The translations under genes and the position numbers were made by a program. Source: Halovivax asiaticus JCM 14624 (GTDB lineage: Archaea > Halobacteriota > Halobacteria > Halobacteriales > Natrialbaceae). From it: a stretch of 38,953 nt of DNA. This document shows positions 16,277 through 24,772 of this stretch, in pieces; positions within the stretch are counted from its first letter, which is position 1, and every line of letters begins with the position of its first letter. The notes beneath the pieces were generated by a model. That model saw only the letters and a list, made by a program, of their open reading frames with translations. It had not been told where the DNA came from and did no database searches. The stretch lies in contig NZ_AOIQ01000018.1 of the NCBI RefSeq assembly GCF_000337515.1, forward strand, positions 1 through 38,953, given 5' to 3'.

Positions 16277-17023
16277 TTACTCGTTTCTCGCGATGGTCAG
16301 GTAGCCCGTGTGCCCGACGGGCGCGGTCGAGGGCCGCGAGCCGCGGTCGTCGAAGTCCATCTCGCGCTGGATGGTCTCTCGGGTCCGGACGTCGGTGAGC
16401 CCGGCCTCGGTCGCGGCCATCACGACCTCGCGGGTGTCCTCGACGAACGGGCTGTAGACCGCCACGAAGCCGCCCTCGACGAGCAGGTCCGGTGCGTGTT
16501 CGACGACTGCTGGTGCGTCACCCGTATCGAGCGTGAGGACGTCGTACGGACGAACCGATTCGTCCCCATCAGCCAGCAGGGTGTCGATCTCGTCGGTCAG
16601 ATCGCCCGTTCTGACCTCGACTGTGTCGGCGACGTCGGCGAGAGCCATGTTCTCGCGAGCGACGTCGGCGAATTCGGGATCGCGTTCGTAGGTGACGACC
16701 GACGCGCCAGCTCTGGCCACGAGCGCGGCGAGGACGCCAGTCCCGGTGCCGGCGTCGAGGACGCGGTCACCCGTCTGGATGCCCGTCTCCCCGATGACCA
16801 GCCCGATATCGCGCGGCACCATCGGCGCGCCCGTCCGCTCTAGGTGATGAAAGAGATCGGGACCGCGCAGCCGACGGACGCGAAACTCGGTGCCGAGATG
16901 CGTCTCGATCGTCTGTCCCGGTTCGACGTCGGTCGGGATCTCGAGGACGCCGAGGTCCGTTCCGAACTCCTCGCCTGGCTCGACGAGGTACTCGCGGTCC
17001 TCGTAGACGACGAGGACCGTCAC
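16277..17023 (-). CDS. trmI: TrmI-like tRNA (adenine-N1) methyltransferase
   Basis: A 248-residue SAM-dependent methyltransferase expected to make m1A at positions 57/58 of the tRNA T-loop. An N-terminal beta domain (about 1-70: LVEPGEEFGTDLGVLEIP) is followed by the Rossmann fold with motif I VLDAGTGTGVLAALVARAG and a following acidic residue in VVTYERDPEF. Motif IV is VLTLDTGDAPAVVEHAPDLL. The start is GTG 17023, only eight bases after the NAC stop, so the two are surely cotranscribed. NAC-TrmI is an arrangement I recognise from haloarchaea. A protein-isoaspartate methyltransferase-like annotation is the main alternative and is less likely given the N-domain. Confidence 0.85.
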   Translation of the reverse strand: MTVLVVYEDREYLVEPGEEFGTDLGVLEIPTDVEPGQTIETHLGTEFRVRRLRGPDLFHHLERTGAPMVPRDIGLVIGETGIQTGDRVLDAGTGTGVLAALVARAGASVVTYERDPEFADVARENMALADVADTVEVRTGDLTDEIDTLLADGDESVRPYDVLTLDTGDAPAVVEHAPDLLVEGGFVAVYSPFVEDTREVVMAATEAGLTDVRTRETIQREMDFDDRGSRPSTAPVGHTGYLTIARNE

Positions 17024-17030
17024 GTGAGGG

Positions 17031-17402
17031 TCACTCCAGCTGGGCGACGGCAGCCGCCAGATCGCCGTCGTTCGCTTCGAGGGCGTCGCGGGCCGCTTCC
17101 TCACTGGCGCCCGTCCGACTGGCGACGAGTTCGACGTCACCCTGATCGACCGACCCACCGGTCGCGTCCGATGTCTCATCGTCGCCGGCACCACGCGCTC
17201 GCTCTTCCGGTGTCCCGATGATCTGGTAGGTCTCTTGGCCCTGGGCGTCCATCTTCGTGACGTCAGGCGAACTGAAGACGAGTTCGTGCTCGTCCGTCCG
17301 GATGATCACTTCCTCGGCATCGAGCTCGTCCATGTCGATGCCCATCTGGTTCATCATCTGTTCCATCTTCCGCGGGTCAAGTCCGCCGCCTCCCCCGAAC
17401 AT
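17031..17402 (-). CDS. nac: nascent polypeptide-associated complex protein (NAC alpha-type)
   Basis: A 123-residue archaeal NAC homodimer subunit that sits at the ribosome exit and contacts emerging chains. It begins [21 protein letters not shown], followed by the NAC domain (about 30-66) with [32 protein letters not shown]. An acidic linker leads to a C-terminal UBA domain (about 84-123: [34 protein letters not shown]). ATG 17402 is the family start; upstream in-frame sequence is not conserved-looking. A PUA protein gene lies 95 bases upstream and trmI eight bases downstream, giving a translation-linked cluster. Confidence 0.95.
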   Translation of the reverse strand: MFGGGGGLDPRKMEQMMNQMGIDMDELDAEEVIIRTDEHELVFSSPDVTKMDAQGQETYQIIGTPEERARGAGDDETSDATGGSVDQGDVELVASRTGASEEAARDALEANDGDLAAAVAQLE

Positions 17403-17497
17403 ACCCGGACCCTTGCTACGAGCGGGCAAAAGGCTGACGACCGGCGGCGAGTGTCGGTTGTGTACGCGCCGACCCACACGTCCCACCGACCGTCGAC

Positions 17498-17974
17498 TCA
17501 CTCAGCGGCGCCGACGCTCTCTCGAACCTTCACGGCCATCCCCGTCTCGAAGTCACGGATTCCCTCGGCCGACAGTTCCGCGCGGCCGACGGCCAGGAGG
17601 TCGCCGCGTTCGTGGGTGACGAGTACCTCGTCTCCGGGGCGAACCGCACCCCCGACGTCGCAGACGAACTTCGCGAAGACGTTCTTGCCGTCCCTGACGA
17701 ACGGTTCGCTCTCGTCGTCGACGACGACCCGTCCGGCTGGCGAATCGAACGCGTCGGCGAGCCGTCGGCCACCTTCGATACCGAGCGTGTAGCGGCCGTC
17801 GGTGCCGAACGAGACCAGTCGCTCGTCGTCGACGTGAATCTGCTGGGGACGGCCGCCGCTCGTCCGCGTGATCGTCCGCGATTCGCCGGCGGGGAACAGC
17901 GCCTCGCCAGCACCCGCGCCGAACTGGTACGCGGCGATCTGTCTGAGCGTCGCCCGATCGACCGTGTCAGTCAT
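17498..17974 (-). CDS. PUA domain RNA-binding protein
   Basis: A 158-residue protein with an N-terminal region (about 1-70: [24 protein letters not shown]) and a C-terminal PUA domain (about 73-150). The PUA signature is visible as [41 protein letters not shown], where the RPGDEV turn and AVGRAxL strand are typical of the RNA-binding PUA fold also found in archaeosine TGT proteins. No catalytic domain is attached. It probably binds structured RNA such as tRNA or rRNA, which would fit the neighbouring NAC and TrmI genes. ATG 17974 is chosen because the upstream in-frame extension has no acidic bias. Confidence 0.85.
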   Translation of the reverse strand: MTDTVDRATLRQIAAYQFGAGAGEALFPAGESRTITRTSGGRPQQIHVDDERLVSFGTDGRYTLGIEGGRRLADAFDSPAGRVVVDDESEPFVRDGKNVFAKFVCDVGGAVRPGDEVLVTHERGDLLAVGRAELSAEGIRDFETGMAVKVRESVGAAE

Positions 17975-18146
17975 CGGTGGAAGTTCTCGACGAAGCGTCG
18001 AAAACGTATCGACACGCCACACCGAAACCCGTTCCACCGTCATCGACGGCCGACCAATTTTCGATTCTCGGAACAACACCTGGGAATTATTTACCTATTC
18101 AAAATCAGTAGTGTTTTTACTGGGGTATGAACAAGTGCAGGCACGA

Positions 18147-18323
18147 ATGGACGTCACGCAGGTCGCGCTCGGCACGATTCTCCTCGTCGCCGCCGGGCTC
18201 ATCACCGTCGGACAATCGGTCGCCGGTTCGACGCCGGCACTCCACGCGATCGCCCTCCTCGGCGTCTGCCTGACCCTCGGTGCGGGGATCGTCGGCGAGA
18301 TTCGGAACGAGCAACGCGAATGA
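18147..18323 (+). CDS. small two-helix membrane protein
   Basis: A 58-residue protein with two membrane helices, about residues 6-24 (VALGTILLVAAGLITVG) and 32-51 (LHAIALLGVCLTLGAGIVG). The remaining tail is short and charged (EIRNEQRE). The family is not recognised. ATG 18147 is chosen because an AT-rich TTTTTA box ends about 30 bases upstream, supporting a leaderless message, and the upstream in-frame sequence is not membrane-like. It stands alone between the PUA gene (divergent) and the NYN gene (convergent). Confidence 0.6.
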   Translation: MDVTQVALGTILLVAAGLITVGQSVAGSTPALHAIALLGVCLTLGAGIVGEIRNEQRE

Positions 18324-18455
18324 GAATCTCGGAACGAGGACCGGTGAGCGAAGCGGACCGTGTGTGGGTGATTCGGAACCGCCAGTCGCGCTCGGTCTGA
18401 GCCGCGTCGATTCTGCGGTTTTTCTGCTGTCGTCAGCCACCGCTGCCGGCGCCGA

Positions 18456-18953
18456 TCAGAGGAGGAATCGGTCGGTGTCGCCGTCTAGGTCGACGAACGA
18501 GTCGGTCGCCTCGATCAACTCTTCGGCGGTCGAGGACTCGAACGCCATCACTTCAGGGCGGACGCCCTCGTGTCTGAGATGTGAACACAGTCGCGAGAAG
18601 TCGCCGTCGCCGGTACAGAGGACGATGGTGTCGACGTGATTGGCCAGCGTGACGGCGTCGAGGCTCATCCCCACGTCCCAGTCGGCCTTCTTCGATCCGT
18701 CGGGAAACCGTTTGATGTCCTTGATCTTGGTTTCGAAGCCGATGTCCTCGAGTGCCTCGAAAAAGCTCTCTTCGTCGGGAGCGTCGGCGCGGATGACGTA
18801 GGAGATCGCCCGGGTGAGTTGGCGATCGTTCACCGCCGCGTCGAGCAGTTCGCCGTAGTCGATGTTGCGGCTGTGGAGACTCTGTGCGGAGTGGTAGAGG
18901 TTCTGCGCGTCGACGAGTACTGCCACCCGTTGTCCGGGGTGAACGTCAGTCAT
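18456..18953 (-). CDS. NYN domain (LabA/DUF88-type) ribonuclease-like protein
   Basis: A 165-residue PIN-like nuclease of the NYN family. Conserved acidic positions are visible: Asp15 in VAVLVDAQNLY, Asp91 and Asp93 in KADWDVGMSLDAV, and Asp116/Asp118 in VLCTGDGDFSRL. These form the metal site of NYN/LabA proteins. Its substrate is likely RNA, as in the family, but the target is unknown. The central region (residues 45-90) contains ISYVIRADAPDEESFFEALEDIGFETKIKDIK, typical of LabA-like proteins. ATG 18953 (MTDVHPGQ) is preferred over 18980. It appears monocistronic. Confidence 0.88.
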   Translation of the reverse strand: MTDVHPGQRVAVLVDAQNLYHSAQSLHSRNIDYGELLDAAVNDRQLTRAISYVIRADAPDEESFFEALEDIGFETKIKDIKRFPDGSKKADWDVGMSLDAVTLANHVDTIVLCTGDGDFSRLCSHLRHEGVRPEVMAFESSTAEELIEATDSFVDLDGDTDRFLL

Positions 18954-19028
18954 ACTCGAAGGGTAACGGTTGGCGGTCAAATGGCTTGCGACGCGATTTG
19001 TGTGGTTCGGCCGTCGACTTCTCCTGAT

Positions 19029-20003
19029 CTAACCGTTCGATGTCCCGATTCGCTGTCGGAACACGACGAACACCGCGACGGTGTAGACCGTCCCGACCAC
19101 ACTCGTGCTGAGGATCGTTCCGAGCACGATGCCGAGGTCTGGATCCGGTACGACGGTCGCCACCCCGGTCAGGACGTAGCCGGCGTACCCGAGCAGAAGG
19201 ACGACGGCGACGATCGACGGGAGTCGGTCGGTCACCAGCGCCACGCTCTCACGCCCGGCCTGGATCGGGCCGTTCCCCACCAACACGATGTACGCGGGTG
19301 TCGTGAACAGGCCGATCGCGAACGGAACATCGAGGAACAACACGAGTAGTGCCGTGGTATCCCCGCCACCGACGCCGGCCCAGGGTGCGTACGCCGCCAC
19401 GAGTAGTGATCCCTGAACGACGAGGACGTAGCTCACGAGTCGACCCACCCGACGCACGGGCGGGACGATCCCGTTCGTTCCATCGGCGATCGTCCAGAGT
19501 GCGATCGCTAAAGCGACCGCGGTTACGAGGGCGACTGCCAGGTCGAGCGCGACGAGGAATGCCAGAAACTGGGGCTTTAACCCCAGGAGCGCACCGGTCC
19601 CGTACTCGATTCCGGTCTGTCCGCTCGGCACGACCGAGACGGGGAGGTGGAGGTAGCCTCGCACGGGAAATGGCGATGGCGCGACCGCGATCGGACTTTC
19701 GAGCTTGGCGAGGGCGGTCCAGCCGCCGAGGAGGCCGATCGCCAGAAACGGAACGAACACGCGCGGCCGAGCACGCACCACGGCCAGGGTCGCGTGAACG
19801 AGCGATGCGTCGACGACGGAACCCATCCGACGATCGGTCGACGCACCTTCGTCAGTCGAACCGCCGTCGCGGTTCGACCCGCTCATCTGTCCTGATAAAT
19901 CGTCGCCATGGTCCGCTCCGTTCGCCTGCCCGGCGGGATCGCCGTTGGTGGCCACTCCGCCGGTCGACCTCGTGTCGTCGTCGATCGCATCGTTTGGGGA
20001 CAT
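19029..20003 (-). CDS. hypothetical polytopic membrane protein
   Basis: A 324-residue protein. Residues 1-60 are hydrophilic and low complexity (Gly/Asp/Ser-rich). Hydrophobic segments follow at about 80-97, 137-170, 188-207, 218-244, 262-284 and 289-313, suggesting about six or seven membrane helices. The segment HATLAVVRARPRVFVPFLAIG looks like the start of a DUF4013/DUF7544-type membrane domain in haloarchaea, but I am not sure of the family. ATG at 20003 lies only 13 bases past the stop of the beta-propeller gene upstream, so the two are probably one operon and may act together at the cell surface. Confidence 0.75.
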   Translation of the reverse strand: MSPNDAIDDDTRSTGGVATNGDPAGQANGADHGDDLSGQMSGSNRDGGSTDEGASTDRRMGSVVDASLVHATLAVVRARPRVFVPFLAIGLLGGWTALAKLESPIAVAPSPFPVRGYLHLPVSVVPSGQTGIEYGTGALLGLKPQFLAFLVALDLAVALVTAVALAIALWTIADGTNGIVPPVRRVGRLVSYVLVVQGSLLVAAYAPWAGVGGGDTTALLVLFLDVPFAIGLFTTPAYIVLVGNGPIQAGRESVALVTDRLPSIVAVVLLLGYAGYVLTGVATVVPDPDLGIVLGTILSTSVVGTVYTVAVFVVFRQRIGTSNG

Positions 20004-20016
20004 AGTCGTGATTCGA

Positions 20017-21372
20017 TCACTCGAGCCCGTACAGTCCGACCGTCATCCCGAGGACGATCTGATCGTCGGTGACGACGGCCGGCGTCGAGGCGACCCGTTC
20101 GGTCTCACTACCGCCGGCCGTGTCGACCAGTTCGGTGAACGTCCACAGGTGCTCGCCGTTCGTTCGATCTAGCGCGTGGAGTCCGCCCCCGCCGGGAATC
20201 AGGAGACAGTCGCCGGCGATCGTCGGCGGCTGGACGGTCATCCCGAAGTCGAATCCAGGTGCGTCATCGAGTCGTTCTTCCCACCGTACCTCGCCGTCGT
20301 CGCGGCCGATGGCCGCGGCGGCGAACGCGTCCGTACTCGAGGAGTCGTCGACCGTCCCGAGGTGGTAGACGGTTTCGCCGTCGACGGCCACACCGTTGTG
20401 GAGGTGTCGCTCGAACGAACACGTCCAACCGGTGTCGCCCGTTTCGGCGTCGAACTCGAGCAACTGAGCCGCCTTCCCGTCGTCGGTCCTGGCGACGGCG
20501 TAGACGCTGCCGTCGCTGGCCGCGAGCGCGTTCCGTTCCGCCGGACGAGGATCGTCGCCGTCGTACTCGTGAGTCCACTTCGAGATTCCCTCCCGGACGT
20601 CGATACCGACGTGCAAGAGGTCGGCGACGTCGCGAACTGCGACCACGACCGTCTCGGTCGACTCGTCGACGACCAGCCCGAGGGGTTCGGAGACGTTCTC
20701 GACCGCGTTCCGGAGGTCGAACTGCCACCGGACACTGCCGTCGTTCGCGTCCACGGCCCAGGCAGTGTTCGAGAACGCGTTGACCCCGATCACGTTGTCA
20801 CCGGAGACGACTGGCGCGGCTCCCCACGCGACTTCGCCGGAGCCGCCGCCGACCGGGCGCGCACCGGTCTCTGTTCCGTCGGTCCACCAGCGAGCGCGCC
20901 GCTCCCCGAGGCCGGAGACCTCGTCAGGCCAGCGTGCGGGGGCGACCGCGTACCCGCCCACGGTATCGCCGTAGGGAACGACCAGGACGCCGTCGTCGTA
21001 CGCCTTCGTCGACCCGAACGCCATCGGGCCGCCGCGGCCGAAGCCGCCGTACGTCCCGACGTGGGGCCCGTCTCCAGTTACCGGATCGATGACGAAGAGC
21101 CCGTTCGCGTTCTGGCAGTAGGCAACCCCGTTCGCCACGATCGGCGGCAGCCAGTTCGAAGCACTGACCTGTCGATCCCAGGCGACCTCGACGCCGTCCC
21201 GCGGCAGCCGAGCGTCCGGAACGTGACGCGTCCGGCCCGCGCCGCGGCCGTACATCCGCCAGTCGGAGTCCCTTGGCGTTGGGGTCGCCTGGACGTCGAG
21301 GCAGCCGGCAGCCAGAATGGCGCCTGCTCCGGCGAGTACCGTCCGTCGACTCGGCGTCGGTCCGCGATCCAT
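20017..21372 (-). CDS. PQQ-binding-like beta-propeller lipoprotein, second copy
   Basis: A 451-residue exported protein starting MDRGPTPSRRTVLAGAG, with a twin-arginine motif and lipobox AAGC at Cys24. The mature part has repeated PQQ-type blades: VIDPVTGDG, AVDANDGSVRW, EFDAETGDTGW, AIGRDDGEVRW and ALDRTNGEHLW. It shares architecture with the lipoprotein at 1758-2987 but sequence similarity outside the repeats is low by eye. No haem or calcium-quinone catalytic set is seen, so a scaffold or binding role is as likely as an enzyme. It is the first gene of a two-gene operon with the membrane protein at 19029-20003. Confidence 0.88.
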   Translation of the reverse strand: MDRGPTPSRRTVLAGAGAILAAGCLDVQATPTPRDSDWRMYGRGAGRTRHVPDARLPRDGVEVAWDRQVSASNWLPPIVANGVAYCQNANGLFVIDPVTGDGPHVGTYGGFGRGGPMAFGSTKAYDDGVLVVPYGDTVGGYAVAPARWPDEVSGLGERRARWWTDGTETGARPVGGGSGEVAWGAAPVVSGDNVIGVNAFSNTAWAVDANDGSVRWQFDLRNAVENVSEPLGLVVDESTETVVVAVRDVADLLHVGIDVREGISKWTHEYDGDDPRPAERNALAASDGSVYAVARTDDGKAAQLLEFDAETGDTGWTCSFERHLHNGVAVDGETVYHLGTVDDSSSTDAFAAAAIGRDDGEVRWEERLDDAPGFDFGMTVQPPTIAGDCLLIPGGGGLHALDRTNGEHLWTFTELVDTAGGSETERVASTPAVVTDDQIVLGMTVGLYGLE

Positions 21373-21522
21373 CGCAGTTACGACGCCATCAGGTCCGTCC
21401 GATAATAATGTGATTGGTTCGAAGTAACGTGGAGCGAGCCGTGCAAAGAAATCGCGTCGTCACGCCGAACCCGCTCGGCGAATTATCGCCGATCGTCGAC
21501 ACCCGAAGTCCCCTGGCCCCGT

Positions 21523-22347
21523 TTAGCTCCGCAGCTTCTCGATTCGCTTCTCCGTCGGCGGGTGCGTCGAGAACAATTGCTGGAGCAGGCTCCGGTCGGC
21601 GTTGAAGATACACAGCGCGGCGACGGTGTCGTTGGTCTGCTGTTCGCGACCCTCGGCGCCCGCCGAAATCTTCTGGAGCGCGCGAGCGAGCGGGGCACCG
21701 CTGCCGATCGCCTCCTTCGCGTCCTCGTCGGCCGCGTACTCTCGGTAGCGCGAGATGGCCATGACGAAGATCATCACGAGCATGTTGGCGATCTGTGAGG
21801 CGACCATCGCCAGGATCCAGCTTCCCATGTTCCGCTCGCCGCCGAAGAGCACGGCGAAGTACGCGACGTAGCCGACGAGCATCCCGATCGACTGGCCGAC
21901 GACCATCGTGATGACGTCGCGATTCTTGATGTGGGCGAGCTCGTGGGCGATGACGCCTTCGAGTTCGTCGTCATCGAGGATCGCCATCAGTTCCTCCGAG
22001 ACGACCACGACGCCGGCACCCTTGCGGCCGACGGCGAAGGCGTTGGGAACCCCCATCTGCTGTTTCATCAGCCGCACGTTCGAGAGACCCATGTCCTGTG
22101 CGAGCGAGTCCGTCATGTGGTGGACGTGCTGGTAACGGCCGTTCTCCGGCATGTCCTCGGCACCCCGTAGTGCCATCCACTTGCCGAGTTTATACTGGAT
22201 TCCTGGAACGATCAGCAATCCGGCGCCCAGGATGAGCCACAGGTTGAACCCGGTCATCGCGGCGATGAACGTCGCGGACACCAGGTAGAACCCGAACAGG
22301 ATGGCGCCGACGACCACCATCCGTACCTTCAATCCGAAGTCTGTCAT
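21523..22347 (-). CDS. htpX: HtpX-like M48 membrane metalloprotease
   Basis: A 274-residue membrane protease expected to help degrade damaged membrane proteins. Two N-terminal helices (about 10-30 and 35-50) are followed by the zinc site HELAH at 135-139 (GVIAHELAHIKNRDVITM). The third ligand is probably Glu203 in YREYAADEDA. Two further helices lie at about 145-170 and 176-198. The C-terminal STHPPTEKRIEKL ending is a hallmark of HtpX. ATG 22347 is chosen as the family start (MTDFGLKVRM); longer starts at 22374 or 22404 are possible. Intact, with no missing key residue. Confidence 0.95.
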   Translation of the reverse strand: MTDFGLKVRMVVVGAILFGFYLVSATFIAAMTGFNLWLILGAGLLIVPGIQYKLGKWMALRGAEDMPENGRYQHVHHMTDSLAQDMGLSNVRLMKQQMGVPNAFAVGRKGAGVVVVSEELMAILDDDELEGVIAHELAHIKNRDVITMVVGQSIGMLVGYVAYFAVLFGGERNMGSWILAMVASQIANMLVMIFVMAISRYREYAADEDAKEAIGSGAPLARALQKISAGAEGREQQTNDTVAALCIFNADRSLLQQLFSTHPPTEKRIEKLRS

Positions 22348-22516
22348 GGGGATGGATTGGTCAGCCGGAGTCATAAGTTCAGCGGTATTGCGTGTGAAGA
22401 ACACCCAGAGGAAACGCGGCCGATCGTGGACGGTTTGCCCGGACGATTCAGCGCCGTTCGTATCGGTGACCCTCGATACGTCGGTTGATTACACGTTCGA
22501 ACAAGAAGGTTTTTGC

Positions 22517-22912
22517 GTGGGGTTGTGGACACCGAACGTAGCTGTGGGGAACGAAGAGCAGTTGGCGACCGACGACGAGGCAACGTCGACGCAGGACTCT
22601 GCTGACGAATCGAGGCCCGCCGACGAAGAGTGGTCGGTGCGATACCAGCGGCGGCTCAACGAACTCTATCGATCTGACCGCTTTCACGAACAGGTCGTCG
22701 GATTCTGGGCGAAGTTCGTCTACGAGTTCGCCGTCAAATCTGTCCCGGTCGGACTGGCCGTGCTCGCCGGCCTCCTGGCTCGCTGGCTGGGGCTCATCGG
22801 CTACGGCTACGCGAGTATTCTCTCGTGGGGCTGTGGCATCGCCGTCTCGATCACGTTCGTCGGCTGGTGTATGAGCGAGGGAAACCGATCGAAGCCACCG
22901 GAGCACTCCTAG
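22517..22912 (+). CDS. hypothetical protein with C-terminal membrane helices
   Basis: About 131 residues with an acidic, low-complexity first third (EEQLATDDEATSTQDSADESRPADEEW), an amphipathic middle (RYQRRLNELYRSDRFHEQVVGFW) and two hydrophobic segments near the C-terminus (about 75-93 and 99-117). The family is not recognised. Start is uncertain: GTG 22517 has a TATA-like ATTACA stretch about 28 bases upstream, and GTG 22544 is the alternative. No ATG is well placed. Its stop TAG at 22910-22912 shares the palindrome CTAG with the stop of the convergent gene at 22909-23493. Confidence 0.6.
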   Translation: MGLWTPNVAVGNEEQLATDDEATSTQDSADESRPADEEWSVRYQRRLNELYRSDRFHEQVVGFWAKFVYEFAVKSVPVGLAVLAGLLARWLGLIGYGYASILSWGCGIAVSITFVGWCMSEGNRSKPPEHS

Positions 22913-23493
22913 AGGTGTGGCCGACGTCGGTTCCCGATCACGGGCATCGACTCGAACACCGTCCGCCTGACGTCGAGTGCCGACGCGAGCACGGTGACGA
23001 CCCCGGCGAGGAGGATCGAACCGGGCGTCCAGTGGCCACGACGCAGGCCGACCAGGTCGAACACCGGGTAGTACGTCGCCGCGACCGCCGCGGCGTACGG
23101 AATGTCGCCGATCGCGTATGCCACGGCGAGGCCGGCCACCGTTCCGAGCACGACGAACACGGCCGCGAAGGCCACCGCGATCAAGAGGAGTGCAAAGAGG
23201 CTCCGCGAGGAGGCCACCTGTGTCTGGTCGGGATTGTACTCGCCCGCCCACACGTCACGGACGTAGAGGACGGCCATGTGAAAACTCAAACTCACGACGG
23301 TGATCCCGACGAGCGGCGTGGCCCGCGGATACACCCAGTTCAGCCCGAGAACGATCGCCGACCCGGTGAGGACGAAGAGCACGGCTGCCGAGACGAAGAC
23401 CGTCGCGTAGGCTTTCCAGTACGCTCGCGCCGTCCCACCGAGTCCGCGATACGACGTGGGCATTCCGTCGGTTTGTGGTTTCGAGGCTGTCAT
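22909..23493 (-). CDS. hypothetical four-helix membrane protein
   Basis: A 194-residue protein with about four to five hydrophobic segments: roughly 33-50, 60-78, 98-125, 131-148 and 156-172. A short charged loop (VRDVWAGEYNPDQTQVASS) lies between the second and third. I do not recognise the family; no catalytic residue is evident. ATG at 23493, with an in-frame ATG ten codons later as alternative. Its stop overlaps the convergent gene's stop in CTAG, so there is no room for a terminator between them. Upstream lies an inverted repeat at 23580-23608 that could be an operator. Confidence 0.65.
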   Translation of the reverse strand: MTASKPQTDGMPTSYRGLGGTARAYWKAYATVFVSAAVLFVLTGSAIVLGLNWVYPRATPLVGITVVSLSFHMAVLYVRDVWAGEYNPDQTQVASSRSLFALLLIAVAFAAVFVVLGTVAGLAVAYAIGDIPYAAAVAATYYPVFDLVGLRRGHWTPGSILLAGVVTVLASALDVRRTVFESMPVIGNRRRPHL

Positions 23494-23836
23494 CCTAACG
23501 TTTGTCCTGCTGGTAGACGCGCTCGTCGGGTCCCCCCGAACCGTCTCCCGTCGTCCGCGAGAATCACGAATACAGTGATAAATCTACCGATCACTCACGT
23601 GTAGATTTGTGGGAGAGAGACTGTCTCTGCCGTTTTTCGTTACTGATGGTTACTTGCCTTGGTTGGGCGGTGGCGCCCGTCGCCCACTGACACGTCAGGA
23701 GACGCTTCGGCCCGTTCAGAGACGCTTCGACCCGTTCGGCTCGGTGCGGGTGAACGTCGCCAGAGACGTACGTACTCTTCTCTCTCCCAGACTCTCACAC
23801 CCACTCATCGCACAGTGACGCTCCGATAGAGCGGAC
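23494..23836. other. intergenic region with short repeats
   Basis: No gene is seen between the membrane protein and pspA. It holds three small structures: an inverted repeat AAATCTAC (23580-23587) with GTAGATTT (23601-23608); a 13-base palindrome AGAGACTGTCTCT (23616-23628) followed by a T run; and a 20-base tandem repeat at 23701-23740 with a few mismatches in the second unit. The palindrome could be a 3' end signal and the first repeat an operator for the downstream gene; neither is proven. Confidence 0.5.
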
Positions 23837-24637
23837 CTACCCCTCTTCTTCCTGAATCTCGGACAGTTCTGCCTCCACGTCGGCGTCGACCTCCTCGGTC
23901 GTGGCGTCTGCCTCCGACGTCGATTCGTCGGCGGTCGACTCGCCACCGACATCCGACTTGAGCGTCTCCAGTTCGGCCTCGACACCGCTGTCGGTCGACA
24001 GCTGATCGAGTTCGCGATCGATCTGATCCTTGTCCGTCAGCACCTCGTCGAACGCGCCCGTCTCGCGGAGTTCGTCCATCGCCGCCGAGCGCGCCTCCAT
24101 GTCCTGGGTCTGTTCCTCGGCGCGTTCGATCGCGCGACCGACGTCTTCGAACTCCTCGCCCGTCGCCGTCATTGCCTCGTTGACGGTCGAACTCGCCTCG
24201 GCGGCCGAGTAGCGGGCCTTCATCGTCTCTTTCTTCGTGCGGAACTCCTCGATGCGCGTCTGGAGGGTGTCCTTCTGCTCGACGAGCTGGTCCTGCTGGT
24301 TCTGCAGGTTCGAAATCTGGCGCTCGAGCTCCTCGATCTGGTTCATCTTGGCCTTCTTCTTCTCTAAGGCCTTGCGTGCCAGATCCTCGCGGTCCTGTTC
24401 GACCGCCGTGCGCGCCTGCTGGTTGTGCTTGTCGACGTTCTCCTCGAGCCGGCGCTTTTGCATCTCGAGGCGCTTTTTCTGCGTCGTCAGATCCGCGATC
24501 CCCCGCTTTACCTGCTGGAGTTGATCACGCATCTGCTCGTAGGAGTAATCGAGCGTATCGGTCGGATCCTCGGCCCGGTTGAGGATCGAGTTCACCTTCG
24601 ATTTGATGATGTAGGATGTCCGAGAGAGGATGCCCAT
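23837..24637 (-). CDS. pspA: PspA/IM30 (Vipp1-like) family membrane-stress protein
   Basis: A 266-residue coiled-coil protein of the PspA/IM30 family, which binds membrane lipids and supports membrane integrity under stress (ESCRT-III fold). It starts MGILSRTSYIIKSKVNSILNRAEDPTDTLDYSYEQM, the diagnostic N-terminal amphipathic helix and DP turn. Residues 30-190 form a long coiled coil with QQVKRGIADLTTQKKRLE and KKKAKMNQIEELERQISNLQNQQ. The C-terminal 60 residues are acidic and low complexity, longer than in bacterial PspA and typical of haloarchaeal versions. ATG 24637. No PspF-like regulator is nearby. Confidence 0.93.
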   Translation of the reverse strand: MGILSRTSYIIKSKVNSILNRAEDPTDTLDYSYEQMRDQLQQVKRGIADLTTQKKRLEMQKRRLEENVDKHNQQARTAVEQDREDLARKALEKKKAKMNQIEELERQISNLQNQQDQLVEQKDTLQTRIEEFRTKKETMKARYSAAEASSTVNEAMTATGEEFEDVGRAIERAEEQTQDMEARSAAMDELRETGAFDEVLTDKDQIDRELDQLSTDSGVEAELETLKSDVGGESTADESTSEADATTEEVDADVEAELSEIQEEEG

Positions 24638-24772
24638 ACTGGTATCTGTTGTTCCCGTTACTTAAAAACATCACACACGTTGTCCCGGCAAGCTGGCAGT
24701 TCTCGTGCGACTGCCGACTCCTTCGCCGCAGGATCGAACGGGTTCAAGGGCACCCGGCGACGACCGACGCGT

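Noticed and set aside
20176-21405. 409-codon plus-strand frame
   Set aside because: Shadow of the beta-propeller lipoprotein gene on the other strand.
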